Shown here: positions 12,392 through 25,830 of the stretch, piece after piece
Numbering within the stretch: position 1 is the stretch's first letter
Layout of the letters: each line of letters begins with the position of its first letter
From: Gorsachius magnificus
Lineage: Eukaryota > Chordata > Aves > Pelecaniformes > Ardeidae
Assembly (NCBI GenBank): GCA_034008185.1
Contig: CM067084.1
Location: 65,982,599 to 66,046,598 of the forward strand
DNA length: 64,000 nucleotides
Direction of reading: 5' to 3'
Translations under genes and position numbers: made by a program
Notes under the pieces: model-generated
What the model was told of the DNA's origin: nothing
What the model saw: the letters and a program-made list of their open reading frames with translations, nothing else
Databases searched by the model: none

Positions 12392-13210
12392 ATCATAGGA
12401 TCACAGAAACATGGAATGCTTTGGGTTGGAAGGCACCTTTATAGGTCAGCTAGTCCAACCCCCCCTGCAATGAGCAGGGACATCTTCAACCAGATCAGGT
12501 TGCTCAGAGCCCAGTCCAGCCTGACCTTGAATGTTTCCAGGCTGGGGCATCTACCACCTCACTAGGCAACCTGTTTCAGTGTTTTGCCACTGCAAAAAAT
12601 TTCTTTCTTATATCTGGACTGAATATACCCTCTTTTAGTTTAAAACTAGTATCCCTTGTCCTATCGCAAGTGGCCCTGCTAAAAAGTCTCTCTCCATCTT
12701 TCTTATAAGCCCCCTTTAAGTAGCGGAAGGCTGCTCTAAGGTCTCCCCGCAGCCTTCTCTTCTCCAGACTGAACAACGCCAAGTCTCTCAGCCTGGCCTC
12801 ATAGGAGAGGTGCTCCAGCCCTCAGATCACTTTTGTGGCCCTCCTCTGGTCCCGCTCCAATGGGTCCATGTTTTTCCTGTGCCAAGGGCTCCAGAGCTGG
12901 ATGCAGCACTGCAGGTGGGGTCTCACCAGAGCAGAGCAGAGGGGCAGAATCCCCTCCCTCGACTTGCTGGCCACACTTCTTTTGATGCAGCCCAGGGTAC
13001 AGTTGGCTTTCTGGAATGCGAGCTCACGTTGCCAGCTCATGTTGAGCTTTTGATCCACCAGTACCTCCAAGTCCTTCTCCTTAGGGCAAACCACACCTTT
13101 AAAGGCAAACTTGCTGAGGGTGCACTCGATCCCACTGTCTGTGTCATTGATGAAGATCTTAAACAGTACTCGTCCCGATATGGACCCCTGAGTGCCACCG
13201 CTCATCACTG
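12392..13210 (-). mobile_element. CR1 LINE copy 2, 5'-truncated and internally deleted
   Basis: Minus-oriented CR1 of the same subfamily as copy 3. The 3' tail at about 12392-12420 holds three degenerate octamers, which are more decayed than the tails of copies 1 and 3. From 12577 to 12959 it is identical to copy 3 (38010-38392) over 383 bp, whereas both flanks differ by several percent. Compared with copy 3 it lacks 166 bp (equivalent to 38521-38686) at the junction near 13087. It also has TTTAAAG at 13098-13104 in place of 19 bp. Homology is lost near 13210. Confidence 0.95.
12576..13208 (-). pseudogene. CR1 reverse transcriptase ORF remnant (copy 2)
   Basis: Remnant of the RT C-terminal half. 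It is open from 13208 to a TGA at 12822-12824 (128 codons), then open in the same frame to a second stop at 12576-12578, where copy 3 has Trp and this copy has TGA. The internal deletion removes the catalytic ADD of motif C: LSKFA runs directly into a short unrelated stretch and then [16 protein letters not shown]. The part after the first stop reads ALFSLEKRRLRGDL as in copy 3. Non-functional. Confidence 0.9.
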
Positions 13211-16200
13211 AAGAGACGTATAGGTGGACTTCCTGCTTATCAAGTTTTGTGCAACATCTGAAAGTAAAGACACGAAACTGAAATCTTAACTTTCCTGTTT
13301 GGAGATTTTCTGGGACATGACATTTTAGTGGCAGAATCTGCTAAATAGAACACATTATTTTGGAACTCTATTTTTAGCTTACTTATTTATGACTTGGCAG
13401 AGTCCTAGTCAAGAGGGGATAACCCTGGCCCTAGTGATAAGTTTTAACAACTGCATGTTTATGCACCGGTAGGTATCAGGAGGTCAGTCATAAAGAACTG
13501 TCAGTTTGTATTACTTCTCTGTTGACTTTCTATCAAAGCATGAAGGAAGGGGAACTGCCATCTTTCTCTTCCTGCCAGTGGGTAGTATATAATGAATTAG
13601 ATAAAATAAGCTGATTTTTTTTTCTTATATCGGTGCAAAATGCTCTCCCTTTGAGAACTGAAGAAAAAAAAAACTAAATTTCCAAGTATTTATTCTGTCA
13701 CTGAAGCAGAGATACTGCTTTTGCAGGTGAAGGCAGTGGAAATAACGTACAAGGCATGGTTCTTCTGGGCCTTTTAAAGAAAGCATTGGCAGTGCTCTCA
13801 GATGCTTGTGATATCTAGTGTTGAATTCTGCTCAGGTCTCCCCAAAGCAGTTCTTTTTGGATATTAATGAACTGTTAATTTTTAAGTCATATGCAATGGG
13901 GAATAGTGAAACTTGCATCGTCTTTAATATGTTCAGGTCACTTTCTTTTGATACCAACACTCAAATCAAAGAAGCTGAATGAGAAAAGATAATATCAAAG
14001 ATGATCACAGTTTCTTCTGCTCCAAATGAGAAATTTGCACTCTGTTTAACACCCTGCCTCCAAGTGAGCTTCCAGTTATCCCATATTGATGGCCATAAGA
14101 AGGAACATATGCATTTAAAATAGGCAAGCCATTCAGTGCCTCTACCCAAAGCAGAGCCAGGCTCTGAAGGCTCATGCAATTGTCTTAAATGTCATCCTAT
14201 TGAAAAAGAAAAAGAGGTTGGAATTCCCTTTATTCTCTTGCTCATGTTTAAATGCATTTTGTAACACTTAGGCTTCTCTCTGCAGCTATTGCTACCATCA
14301 GGATAGGCTCCTGTTCTTAAGGAAAAGAACACTCTTTAATACGTATCTAGAGGACCTGAGAGCTTTGATTTCAACTTAATTTTTCGATAGGACAAGCTAC
14401 AGAGTGCACTGTCTACCGCAGAAGAATAGAGGACCTAGATGTTCAAAGCTTGTAGCAAGAAAGTAGGTACTAAAGACTGATGATTTCACATGTTAAGTTA
14501 CAAGGTGTGTCTGCTCCCAGCAATACACCATGCTGCATCTCACCTGGGGTAGACCAGGTACCTAGATCAGGAAGGTATTCAAGATTATTTTGATCATTAT
14601 TTGGGTGGGAAATATTTTTTTTTTTAATATCAAAACATGATGTATAGTAGTTTCCTTAGAGGTATTTACGGTAGCAGCGGTCAAAGTGAACAAATTGCAT
14701 ACCTGCTCCTCCTTTTCACCATGACGAAGTTACTTTGGCGGTTTTCTCTCTCAAAATCCAACAGACAGCCACCTTGGAAGTACAAAAGTACTTGACTAAA
14801 TCTAAGAGGTACACCTGACAAGTGGACATTTTCTAGGAATAAAAAAGGAGTGTAGTCTTTCAAGTAGGAAACATCAATTCTTAGAGATATGGTTACTTCA
14901 TACAGTACCACCTTTTCACCTTACATTTCTTAGGAGACATTTATTATGCCTGACTGCTGTGCTTATTATCATAGGAACATGTCTTCTTTAATGTTTGCAA
15001 GGCACTGCTGCTGGTGGTCTGATAGGTTAGATATTCCCATACGACATTCTTGATTCTGAGACTCATCCGGTACAACATAGAGGATGCTTCTGTTTTCACG
15101 TCCCATCCTGACCACTGGGTTCAGTTGGTATATATCAACTGACAAACCATAGGATCACATTTATGCAGTGCACTTTATAATACAGTTCCAAGTATTCAGT
15201 CTCTCTGCAGTTTCTAGGCCATTTCCCGTGGGGTAGTTTGGTATCATCTCCTTGGTTGCTACTAATGAGTGCTTGGAATATTGGCAGGGGGATGAGGAGA
15301 ATACTAACAGAGTAGTCCCGCTTGTGGTCCCTTCAGATCAAGGTGTGTGAGTGTTTTCAGGGAGAGAGGGGGAAGCTGCTTTGATTCTGTACTTGTTCTG
15401 AGAGTCTGTCGAGACTTCAGGACATGAAGGCCTGCGATTGTCAGCTGTACTGGAGAGCGTTGAATCATGTCAGAAGGAAATCAGCCCACATCTGACCCTG
15501 CCAGATGTTGAGCCTTACAGAACCAGAACGTTCACAGGAGTCTGAACAAGGAGCTGCTTGCTTAATACAAAACATATTTGATCTTCAGTACACTCCTTTG
15601 TCCTTGCTGATATGCTGCTAGATACATGGTGGGCTCTGTGCTGACCTGGCAGTTTCTGATGGGCCACTTGCAGCTTTCAGACCTCACATGTTGTGGAGGT
15701 TATAAAAAGTTCACATCCATTCTAGAGTTCCTCAGACCAGGGATAACTTAATATGTTATTTTAAAAGGCAGGTGACCTGGTCCAGGTCCAGTAGACACTC
15801 CTATAGGAGCTGAGAATATCAACAAAAAGTTAGTGTATGCACATCTGTATCAGTGCATCTGCTTGTAGATAAAACTCTTCCAAATCAGAAAGTAGAACTG
15901 AGAAAGCAAGAGGGAGAGAAAAGAACAGAAGACATTTGTTTTAGAGGAGAGAGGTTATCCTTCAGTGTGGCATACAGAAATCAGGTGTGAAAGTTAAGCT
16001 GATTGTGGAGGAACTCATTTGGAGAAGGAGAATCCTAAGATATTTGAACAGCTGGCACCTGAACCCAGCACCCTCAGAAGATGATCTGTGAGATTTTGAT
16101 ATAGTCTCTATTTGAGGACCTGATTGAGATCCAGCTATGAGCAATTTTGTAGGCTCTGACTAAACACTGTGCATAGAAATACGGTAACATCTCACAGTGT

Positions 16201-16574
16201 TTGTCACTGCACTGGTAGAACCAAGCTGCTTGGTGTGGATTCATGTATTCTGGGCTGAGCTTGACATAAGCTTCCCCTAGTCTAAGGAAAGATTAGTACT
16301 GACTCTTTTCTGATTTTCTGTCTTGATCTCAGATGACAGCTCCTCTGGCAGTTACATATTCCCAGAAATGGGACCGTGTAGTTTCTTGGCTTTGTCAAGG
16401 CTACTGCTGCCTTCTCAGGCTCTTTAGTAGTCTGAACACAAGTCTTCCAGAAAAGCTCTGAAACTGTAGATGTTCTGGGTTTATGACACTCTTGAGGAAC
16501 ACATAGTACTTAAAAAATATTTTAGGGTTCTGAACATTATTGCTGATTTTAGTTAGAAATGCACAGCTGTAGCA

Positions 16575-16594
16575 AAACAAACAAACAAACAAAC
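16575..16594. repeat. (AAAC)5 microsatellite
   Basis: Five perfect AAAC units followed by the imperfect continuation CAAACC. Confidence 0.9.
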
Positions 16595-19500
16595 CAAACC
16601 CAAGCGCCCACACTATATGCTTTTGTTAAGACGTGAGGATTTAGATCTTTGAAAATAGGTCTGAGCTCCCCGAGAAGTGCATTCCTGTACATAGCTCCTT
16701 TAAGTTATTTCACTCTCCTCTGCAGCAATTCTGTGCATGATTCACCATGTTATGCAAAAATGTTTTCTTTCTTAAAATAGTTTTCTGTGTGTTTGAGCTT
16801 TCTCCCAGACTTCATATTCTTTATGGTTGTAAAAGGCTTGTATCAACACTGATATTTTTGTTTAGGCTATAGATATGCACCCTGTCTCTAGATCTGGTTC
16901 CTTAAAGAAGTTGGGGAGGAAGGGAAGTGCTTTTTCCAAGGCTTCACTTGCTCTTTGTTAGAAGATGCTTTCACCTGGAAGGCAATGAGAGTAAAAATCT
17001 ACATCAGCAGTCCTAGGTGTCACTCACTTGGCTCTCAGACTAATATGAAAGTTAAAAGTCAGAAAGACCATTAGTCAGTCAGTTCTCACAATGGAGCTTG
17101 TTGGCTGACATGAACACACCAAGAAATTCCATAGCTTCCAAGCAAATCCACAAGCTTTCTGTAAGCAAGTTTTCCAAATTGTCACATGCATATGGTCCTT
17201 TTTTATACTGCTTTACACCCTACAACTTTATACAAAGAAAATTTGAAAGCATTAGAAAATAGGGAAGGCCAAACACCATCTATTGAAAGCTAAGAATTCT
17301 CAAGTGAATCAGCTTTACTGCTGATCTAACAGGTCCACAGAGTCCGAAGTGATAGGCTGTAGTTCATAGGAGGCTACTGCTATGATAAAAAGATGTTTAA
17401 AATTTCATTAGATGTTTATGGACCCAGAGGTGAGGCCCCAGTGGATTATCATATACAACATAAAGATTTTTTTTTCAAAAAAAGGATTAAACACTGACCT
17501 GTTATGATCTTTCAACTAGATCATATCAGGGCTCAGCTACAAGGATGACCTTAGTGGGTGATTTCCCTGACATATGTAGTTCACACTTGGCCTTGCTTAC
17601 TTTGTTTAAATTTAGATTTATACATTTTTCATGTTTAAGCAGTAGGGTAGCTAGTAACTAGACATTTTTAGTAAATAATTGCTCATGTTGCTACTAGTTG
17701 ACTGACAGCAAATGAAATCCTACAAGGATTTTTATACGTTTTTGTGTTAGTGATACAGCTAAGTGGCCACTTGGTAGGTGAGAGCTTTGTTTGTCTAGGG
17801 TTTTAGCATAATCATTAAATCACAGCTTTCTCTAATTGCTTCAGCCGCAGCCAAACTCAGTTGGATGGGATTCTGTAGCAAATGGAATTCTGTCACATTC
17901 AATATCGGTGTTTGCTTTATTAAATAGCATTTCCCTAGGGACCTGCATAGACTTTTGGAGTTTTTAATTTGTTACAGTATGTAATAGCTGGCTTCTGTGA
18001 AGAAATTTTTCACCAAACGGCATTCTTATTATTACTACTGATGCCTTTTTACTTTAAATGAGGTTGACAAGATAAGATATGCCATTTAGAAGAAAGCTGT
18101 ACTTAACTTTGCTCAGTGCAGACAGTTTTGAAAGGGAGCACTTCTTGGCATGCATAAATTCCCCCATTTCTTTGAAGTGAAAATTTAAAGTTAATAATTA
18201 AAACAAACACACAAAACCACTCTGTTATCACAACTTCTGTGTTTCCCAATGTGTGCTTCATTCTCTCTCTATTTCTTTTGGTGCCTTTCAGGACAGGAAC
18301 TAGATATCCTTTGATTTAGCAACCTTAACACCCTTGTCAGTGATCTGTTACACTGTTGTACAATATTATAGCAGCAGTAACAGTAGAAGTTTTGGTTCTA
18401 AGTGGTTTTTTTCATTGTAAGCAGGTGATTCAGGTGTCTCAATTTGAATTAGAGTTTTAATTTGTAAATGCAAATGCCAATTAAAAAAGTTCTCTGCCCT
18501 GTGCTAACGCTGCTTCTCACCATCAAAACTTGTAAACCACGGTGAATACTGAGAATCTGTGAGTGTCTTAAGCACAACCCATCCTCGCATTTTGGAGCAA
18601 CCTGGACTCCTGGTTGTTGTTCCTTCATTAGTCAGAGTTGGCTGTCACATGCCCGTTAGTGAGGGTTACGTGCTTGAGAGAAGGATAGTGCTACATGACA
18701 GAACCAGCGAGCAACCAAGTGATCTGACAGCAGCAGAATAATGGCAGAAATGGCAATATTTGATATGTGTTGTCTTGACTTAGGATTTCCTTATATTTCA
18801 GATTTCTGAGGATGCAGGAAGATACATATGAATAATTCTGCCTCTAGTTTAATTGTATTTTGTATAGCAGTGTTGTATCCAAATACAGGTCGAGATAAAA
18901 TACAGGACCTGAGGGCTTTTATTGGCAACTATGGCTAGCCGGGGAGTGAAGTTAGGCAGCCAGGCAAATAATCACATCATCTTCATTTAAAACATTTCAT
19001 ACTGGCAGAAATCTTTAACCAGTGCTCCAACTTCTGTCTGCCACTCGGAGCTTTTTATATGAAACAGCAGGAACCTGGCAGCCTGGCGATCTTTGAGTGT
19101 TGCGAGCAAAAAACTTGAACATCATTTATAGCTTTTCCTGCCAAGACTGTAAAAACTAGACAAAGTAGATACGGTTGTTTCACCCAGCTTTTCACTTATG
19201 TTTGTCCTTCACTATGTAAGCTCCCAAAACCTCAGACAGTTTTCTTCCTGAATTTTAAATTCTTGTGGGTACGTAAAATAGGATTTTTTTTACCTACCTT
19301 TATCCCTGTGAAAGTTACATGGCTAGACTGAACTATTCTCTAGGCTCCCTCTACAGTCAGTGAAGAGACAGATATCTCCAGGAGGCTTTTTATCTCACAT
19401 GAATTTAGACAACTGTCTTGGGGTAAAATGAATCCCAGCCCTGTTGTCACCCTCCAGCTTTGATTCAGCAAATGTAACAAGTTCCATTTCCATGCTGGGA

Positions 19501-21059
19501 TTTGGAGCCTTGCACAGAATATTCCAACATCTGTTTTCCACTGAATTTAATGAAAAATGAATGCATAAGTCTTTTAAGTAGCTTTGAAAATCTCAGCCTT
19601 AATGTTTGATTAAGTTTGAATGCACATGTGTTTGTATATCAAAAATTACAAGCAATAAATGTAGCTGTATTATTTTCAAAAACCTGAGCATCTGACACCT
19701 TCAGCTGATTAGTGGCCCAAATGGCTGATACAGATGATACTAATTAGGCTGTAGCGTTGAAAACCGGACCAAGTAAATAGAGTCTAAAATATGGACTTCA
19801 TGTCTTAATACTTCAGTGTTACCTTTTTTCTTGTGCCTCTCTGAAGTAGAGCTTAGATTCTGAAACACACATTTAGCACAGATAATATTTGTGGGTAGAG
19901 TGACATTGCCAGTTGACAAAAATGGCTGTGATTACTAATCCTAATAAATACAGAATGTATACGCGAATTATTAACTTGAAATGTACTTTTGCTATACTAA
20001 AGAGGTAATCCTTTAAAAAAATCACAGGACTGGGGCTTCTGAGATGAGCTGAATACAAAATGTGAATGAACTTTTAAGGGACACAATTTGCAGGTAACTG
20101 TATCTCTCTCATGAAATTATTTGTTAATTCCCACACATTGTTTATGCAGCAAAGATACAGTATTTTTTTATTAATAATACATAACAAAGAACTTGATTTT
20201 GTGCTTTACCATTGCTGCTTACCAGAATTTCTGTAAACTGATATAAAGTATGCTTCTCTGCACTATGTAGAATTATATAGTGCCCTTACAATTTCTTTGG
20301 GTGATACCTGAACACCGAGAACCACGGTTATATTATTAAGCACTTAAATGCAGCCAAAAGTATATAATTTAAAGTCTAGATAAGCTTGTAAATAGTAACA
20401 AAAGAGAGTGATTTCTTAAATACTTCCCCTTAAATGTTTTCTCTTTTTCTGACTAGTTATTACTGAATTAAGCTTTTGTGCATGAAATTACCTGTCCTCT
20501 AAAGGAGATGGGACATAAGATACACTGGATCTTTTCAGCTTCATGTACCTTCCCAAGAAGGAGCAGCTCTTTGGTTAGAAAGAGCGTTCAACATTGTGAT
20601 ATGGTCTTACCTGGTTTGCAAAGCTTAATAGGAAGTCATAATCTTTAATTAATTTGACTTGCAGGCTAACAAATGCATACTTGGATCCCACTCCAGCAAA
20701 GCATTTAAGCATATCCTTAGTTTTAAAAGTATTTTGCTGAGTCTTAGCAAGAGTTTTCTCAAAGTCCGTCAGGGTAGGGGGTGTGTGAATGTCATATAGT
20801 GATATATCTCCTCACCTGTATGTGTTTTCAACCCATATAAGCTTCACTTATGATAAAATCAACTCTTCATTACTGCCTTTCTTAGCCCTGTCACCATCTG
20901 ATATTTCTCCAAGAAGCTGGAACATAGGTAGAAGCATGGTTTGTCTTATCTCGGTTTCCCTTCCCTACCTGGACCACTAGACTTGCACAAGAAGGCAGCA
21001 CGAGAGAGAAAAGCAGTATGTTTTCTTAACTCAGCTGAAGGGCTATTTCTTACCTCTCA

Positions 21060-21170
21060 AAATCCAGTCTATTAGATCATACTTTAGATTGTAGTTGTTC
21101 AGGGGCAGGGACCTCTGAAGGTCCCAGCTTTGTACGTGTCTCTAATATGCGTGGTGCTCTTCTGAAACTT
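21060..21170. repeat. possible ancient SINE-like fragment
   Basis: The phrase TTTAGATTGTAGTTGTTCAGG followed by GGCAGGGACC resembles wording common in old amniote repeats (TTAGATTGTAAGCTCTTTGGGGCAGGGAC type). The similarity is from memory, is only partial, and the family is not named with confidence. Confidence 0.35.
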
Positions 21171-24100
21171 CAGAGAACAAAGAGGTGGGGAGAGTTCAGT
21201 GTGACATAGAGGTGTCAAGGACTGTCTTCATCGTGTTCCTGTTGTAGTATTTAAATGTTGTCAGTAATAATTTTACTTTCACTGTAATAACTGATAAAGG
21301 CATTTGTGTTAATTAAATTTTAGAGTCCTGGGAGTTGGTGCAGTTGGGTAGTTAGACCCAGAGAGACTCTTTTACTAATGTTGCTGGGAATACGACTTTT
21401 TTTCTGTGCCCTAGTGACATACGATGTTTGGTGCTCTATATTCACTGATGGCAATGCTAGTTATTGCCATTTCATTGGGATGGATGGCATAGTACCTTCC
21501 GTTTACTTATATAGATGGAAGTAAACAAAGTAAAAAAGAAACCAGGTCAAAAAGTCAGAATAAAATAAGAACATTCACATGGCTGATGGTAGTACAATAG
21601 ATAATAGACACACTTAATATTCCATCTCTATAGACCATTCTCAAAGGCTGGGGCTGTGGGGTATTCTGTCGCAGAATAGAGAAGTGTAACCGTGGTTCAT
21701 TTTTGATAAACACAAGACTCAAGTCTGTGATTTGTCTGCAATAATTGTGGATGGAGAATACTGCTAAGGAAATCCATTACTGTTCCCAGCAAGCTAGAGA
21801 CATCTTCATGCCTATTGAAAAGAGGGCTCAAATTTAAAATAACTTTGAATATGGATTTAGCATGCACTGTATATATACCAGGTCCAAACAGCTACTATGC
21901 TGTGGATGGAAGTGTCTATTTCTGTTAACAACTGCACATGGTTTAGTTGTTAATGCCCCAGTCTTTTTGCTCATACAGCCAGATTATAGGTCTTGTCCAC
22001 AGAGACCAAGTACAATCTTATCCCATATACTTAAAAAGGACAAAAGAGCATCTTCTGCTAGTTATTGATAATACTGCTATGAAATATCAAGGATGATGCT
22101 ATGGTGGCTATAAGGAATTGGCAGTGGAATATGTCTTGAGCCCAGCTTCATTGCTCTTTTTTCCTCTTTCTTTCTGCTATCCATTCTTGTGCACAAGTTC
22201 CAGGAGTGGAAACAATGAATTCAAATTAAAGAAGCAGGTGAAATGGCATATTTCATAAATTAACCCTTTCTTCTCTGTACTGCTTACAGTGCAGTATTAA
22301 ACTCTGCAATCTGTGTCTGTTCGCTGTAGGTGCATACTGAAACATGCACAGAGTGAATATTTAAGGATTCATTTCTCTTTTGTCCACAAGCTGCAGTAAA
22401 ATTTAAACAATGACAAATAATAGGTTTGAGACCAGGCATTCTTCTTTGACTCTGCTATTAGACTGAACCAGATAGCTCTCTGTCTTACCCTTTCGTGACA
22501 ACTTAAGTTAGAAAATCTCCGTAATTTTAAGGACTCCAATTTTAAAAGGATATCCAACTTGATATACATGTGGCATCTGCATAGATGGAAAAATTGGGTG
22601 GCTTAGATGTGATGGAATAACTATGCTTTTATAGCTGTGTGTACAGTGGTCTTGCTTTTTGCCAGCCTAGCGAGCGGTTGCCACAACTACTCTAACAAAA
22701 AGTCTCTAATTTGGGCATACGTTAGTGGCCAAATAACAGGGAAGTTAAGAGGTCAACCATCCTTCTAAATATAAGAAAAATATTTCTCTTCCTCATATCA
22801 GTGTCAGCATGTTTCAGTTAATCTGAACCCCTGGTATAATTGCCCAGTGTAGATGTGCTATTTGAGCATCTAGGTGATGCTGTCTCAAAGCAGTGTATCT
22901 GCAAGGCTGAGGTCTGCATCCAGTACCATTACAGCATCGTTGTTTTGCTGTGGTATGCTGATTCCCACATCCCTGGGTTCAGAATACATCAAGAAAATGG
23001 CATGAATCAATTCGCATATTTTGCAAAGCCTCTCTCTTTTTTTTTTTGTTTCTCCCATTTTTACTGACATCAGATAATTAATGTTTGATTTTCACAGTAC
23101 CCCATTCAGAAAATGAGCTGTTACTGCTTTTTCCCCCTCCTGTATTTTGTTTCCTTATAGCATAGTGGTTTATAGGCAATAAAAATAGGACCCTTGATAT
23201 CTTAAGAATTTCCAGTGAATTTGTAAGAGTAGCTTTCTGTTATGAGCTTTCCCCAGTAATTCCATTGGATTCTTAAAGTTACTCCAGATTTACATGAGAA
23301 GCAGAGACGTTGCCCCCATTTTGCACCCGAGTCAGTCTCTCTGAGGAGATATTGCTGTGGGGATTTGTTACATGACTATTTTCTGTCTTTTCAATAAAAC
23401 AGAAACTTGGTGTTTCTTTACTGTACAAACAAAGATAAGTTCCAAAGTGGAATGTAAACAATAATTTAATTCATTAATAAGTAAGCTGAAGAAACTGATA
23501 TGTTTGGGGCATTGAGCAGAGTTTTGGCAAGAAATTGCAAGTATATAATGGAACAGAAAACTACTTATGACCAAAGCCAAGTCTTAAAATCTTTCTGCCA
23601 GTTTTACTACACATTGTTTGAGAGATGGCATCCAGCCACGCTAGTAAGTGAAGTAAAAGCAAGCAACACCATTAAAACTGTGAATATGTGTGAAATAACA
23701 AATGGAAGGAATAGAGTCGGGCATTCCTGGTAGGGGGAGGGGAGCAGGAGATTCTGTAAGATACCACTTGCTGCAAGATTAAAGGCGTGTTTAGTGCTAT
23801 GTAAAGCATGCTTTATATTTAAGGTAAAATAAACGAGATAGATAGAATAGCAAATACAAAAGCAATGGGAGCGATCCTTACAAACCAGTCCTGGACAACT
23901 AGATTGGTCCTCTTATTCGGGTGCTTTTAATAACTGTACAAGGTACCACATATTGCTAGCAAAGATGCTCTGAATGTAAGATAGGTGTGCATCTCCTTGT
24001 ACCTGTACAGACAGCCATTTGATTATATGGGTTTCTCACCTACATTCTATATATGAGTATTCCACTCTTTCGCTCTGTTCATACTGTTTCCAAGAAAATC

Positions 24101-24719
24101 AATTTAAGACTCAGAATATCAGTATTCCATATAGAATATATATAAATAGCAAAAAAACCCTATGCCATGTCATAAAAACATTGTGCATTGCAGGGCCAGA
24201 CCTACAGATCAGTCCAATGTCCAAAGTGCATGAAATTAAGATATATGGGTTCCTGTTAATTTGTTACTCCTGTGAAATTTATATCAGAACCTTAAATATG
24301 TTGGGTAGACTCAAGACAGGTCTAATTTAAAGCTAATGGGGAAAGTTATTGCTTTCTTGTACTCAGGCATTATATTTTTAATGCTCTGTCAGTGTGCTCT
24401 GAGTACAAACATTAGTGTCAGAATTTTTTTATGATACTTATCTTGTGAGTTTCATAATTTGTAATGGCTGTGCAGTTTTTACAGGTGTATTTAATGGCAA
24501 AATCTTATCTGCATTTTAAAAGCTCAAGTGTAGTTTGATTTTCTGGGAACGGGAGGAGGGGAGGAATACCATTCTCTCCTTGGGGACACAGCAGTTTCCT
24601 TGTGCAGCATTAACTTGAAAGAATATGAGAAGCGCGTATGTTGCCAACAGCAGTGTGGACGTATAGAGTTCTGAAAATAGTAAGTGTCAATAGGGAAGGG
24701 TTGCAGGTGCCAGAAGAAA

Positions 24720-24785
24720 AATGTAAGCTCCCGAGGGCACTATCTCTATTTTTGCCTTGTCCAATGCCAAGCCACATAGGTTGAT
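24720..24785. repeat. possible ancient SINE-like fragment
   Basis: GTAAGCTCCCGAGGGCACTA followed by TCTCTATTTTTGCCTTGTCC and AATGCCAAGCCACATAGG resembles the same old amniote repeat type as the candidate at 21060-21170. Only a short core is present. Confidence 0.35.
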
Positions 24786-24985
24786 GCTTAAAATTTAGTT
24801 CTTCCCTGAAAAGTGGTTATATAAGAAAGAAGGTCCCATTTCAGAACAGATATGTTTCCTGCATGTATTCAGAATCACATTTATTTGTTTCTGTGACTCT
24901 CTTTTTAATATACTATTTACACCTGTTATACGTGTGCAGCCAAAAGCGATGTGAGGGAGAAAACAAAAATCCACTTCTCGCCAGG

Positions 24986-25034
24986 TACGAGCCGTGGAGC
25001 TGCTGCGATGGGGCAGCTCTGCCTGGGGCTCGTA
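24986..25034. other. GC-rich imperfect hairpin
   Basis: Outer arms TACGAGCC (24986-24993) and GGCTCGTA (25027-25034) are perfectly complementary. Inner arms GAGCTGC (24997-25003) and GCAGCTC (25013-25019) also are. They are separated by a 3/7-base internal loop and closed by a 9-base apical loop. The hairpin sits in a short CpG-containing patch (24950-25110) within AT-rich intron. It is shorter than a usual pre-microRNA. Confidence 0.6.
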
Positions 25035-25184
25035 GGCAGCAGGACCTCTGCATCGTCTCTTCTTGGGAACACAGCAGCCGTGCTCTGCGGCTCTTTCCCC
25101 TCTGCAAAATACCAGCCTAGAAATCTGTAACAGGGGATTAAACCACTTAACCTGCAATGGCAGCAAACTGAGACAATTATTAAT

Positions 25185-25830
25185 TCTTCCATCCTTGTTA
25201 GCCACCAAGGACAAGTGATAGCTCTTCTTTATACCAATCTTTTCATATGGTTGAAAACTGTCATCATGTTCCCTGTGAGCAGCCTCTGTCTCACACTAAA
25301 TACAGCTAGGTCCTCCTCCCTTGCTTCCTATGAGTCTTTGGGGGTTGGTTTGTTTGTTTGCTTGTGTCTTTAAACTCAATGATTCCTGTTGTTCCAGCTA
25401 AATTCTTTGAGAGTGGGTGGCCCAGACCTGGCCACAGTACTCCAGAAGTGGATGGACTATTCCAGTTGAAGTCTTTTCCAGAGATGTGTTTGCTGGAGTG
25501 GAAGGGAATTATATCTAAGACATTTCCCTTATTTGCAAGAGCAACAGATTGCTGACATATTTGCTTTATGATCTGGACTGTTTTCTACAGTACTGCTTAC
25601 CTAGTTATTCCCCATTTTGTATTCGTGCTTTTGTCACTTCACTTTATTGGATTTCATCTTCATTTCAGATCTTTTCTGCAATCTATCAAAATAATTTTGA
25701 ATTCCCATTCTGTCCTGCAAGGTATCTGCATCCTCTCTCGAGCGCGGTTTCATGTACTGACTTTTTACATGAACCCCGTTCTGCCTTGCAAGTCATTAAA
25801 CAAAAATAAAGGAATTTGGAGAAAATGCCA
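25185..25830 (-). repeat. ancient CR1/L3-like LINE fragment
   Basis: Diverged CR1-type sequence in minus orientation. Recognisable phrases are GGTTGAAAACTGTCATCATG near 25250, GGCCCAGACCTGGCCACAGT then ACTCCAGAAGTGG near 25420, and TTATTCCCCATTTTGTATTC near 25604. TTATTGGATTTCATCTTCAT near 25644 and AAAATAATTTTGAATTCCCA near 25687 follow in the expected order for the complement of the RT C-terminal half. A TTTG-type tract near 25338 interrupts it. The frame is destroyed. An open frame of 126 codons at 25568-25948 on the plus strand is antisense to this element and not a gene. Confidence 0.8.

Larger units (their letters stand above)
13211..25184. other. long intronic stretch, no gene seen
   Basis: About 12 kb of mostly unique sequence with few open frames above 60 codons, none of which is recognisable. 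An (AAAC)5 microsatellite lies at 16575-16594. The interval 14960-16300 looks somewhat richer in G+C than its surroundings, and I could not assign it to a repeat family. Two weak old-repeat candidates lie near 21060-21170 and 24720-24785, and a GC-rich hairpin at 24986-25034; these are listed separately. Confidence 0.5.

Noticed and set aside
14960..16300. Possible decayed retroviral or DNA-transposon insertion
   Set aside because: The composition differs slightly from the flanks, but no terminal repeats, coding motif or known family wording could be identified.
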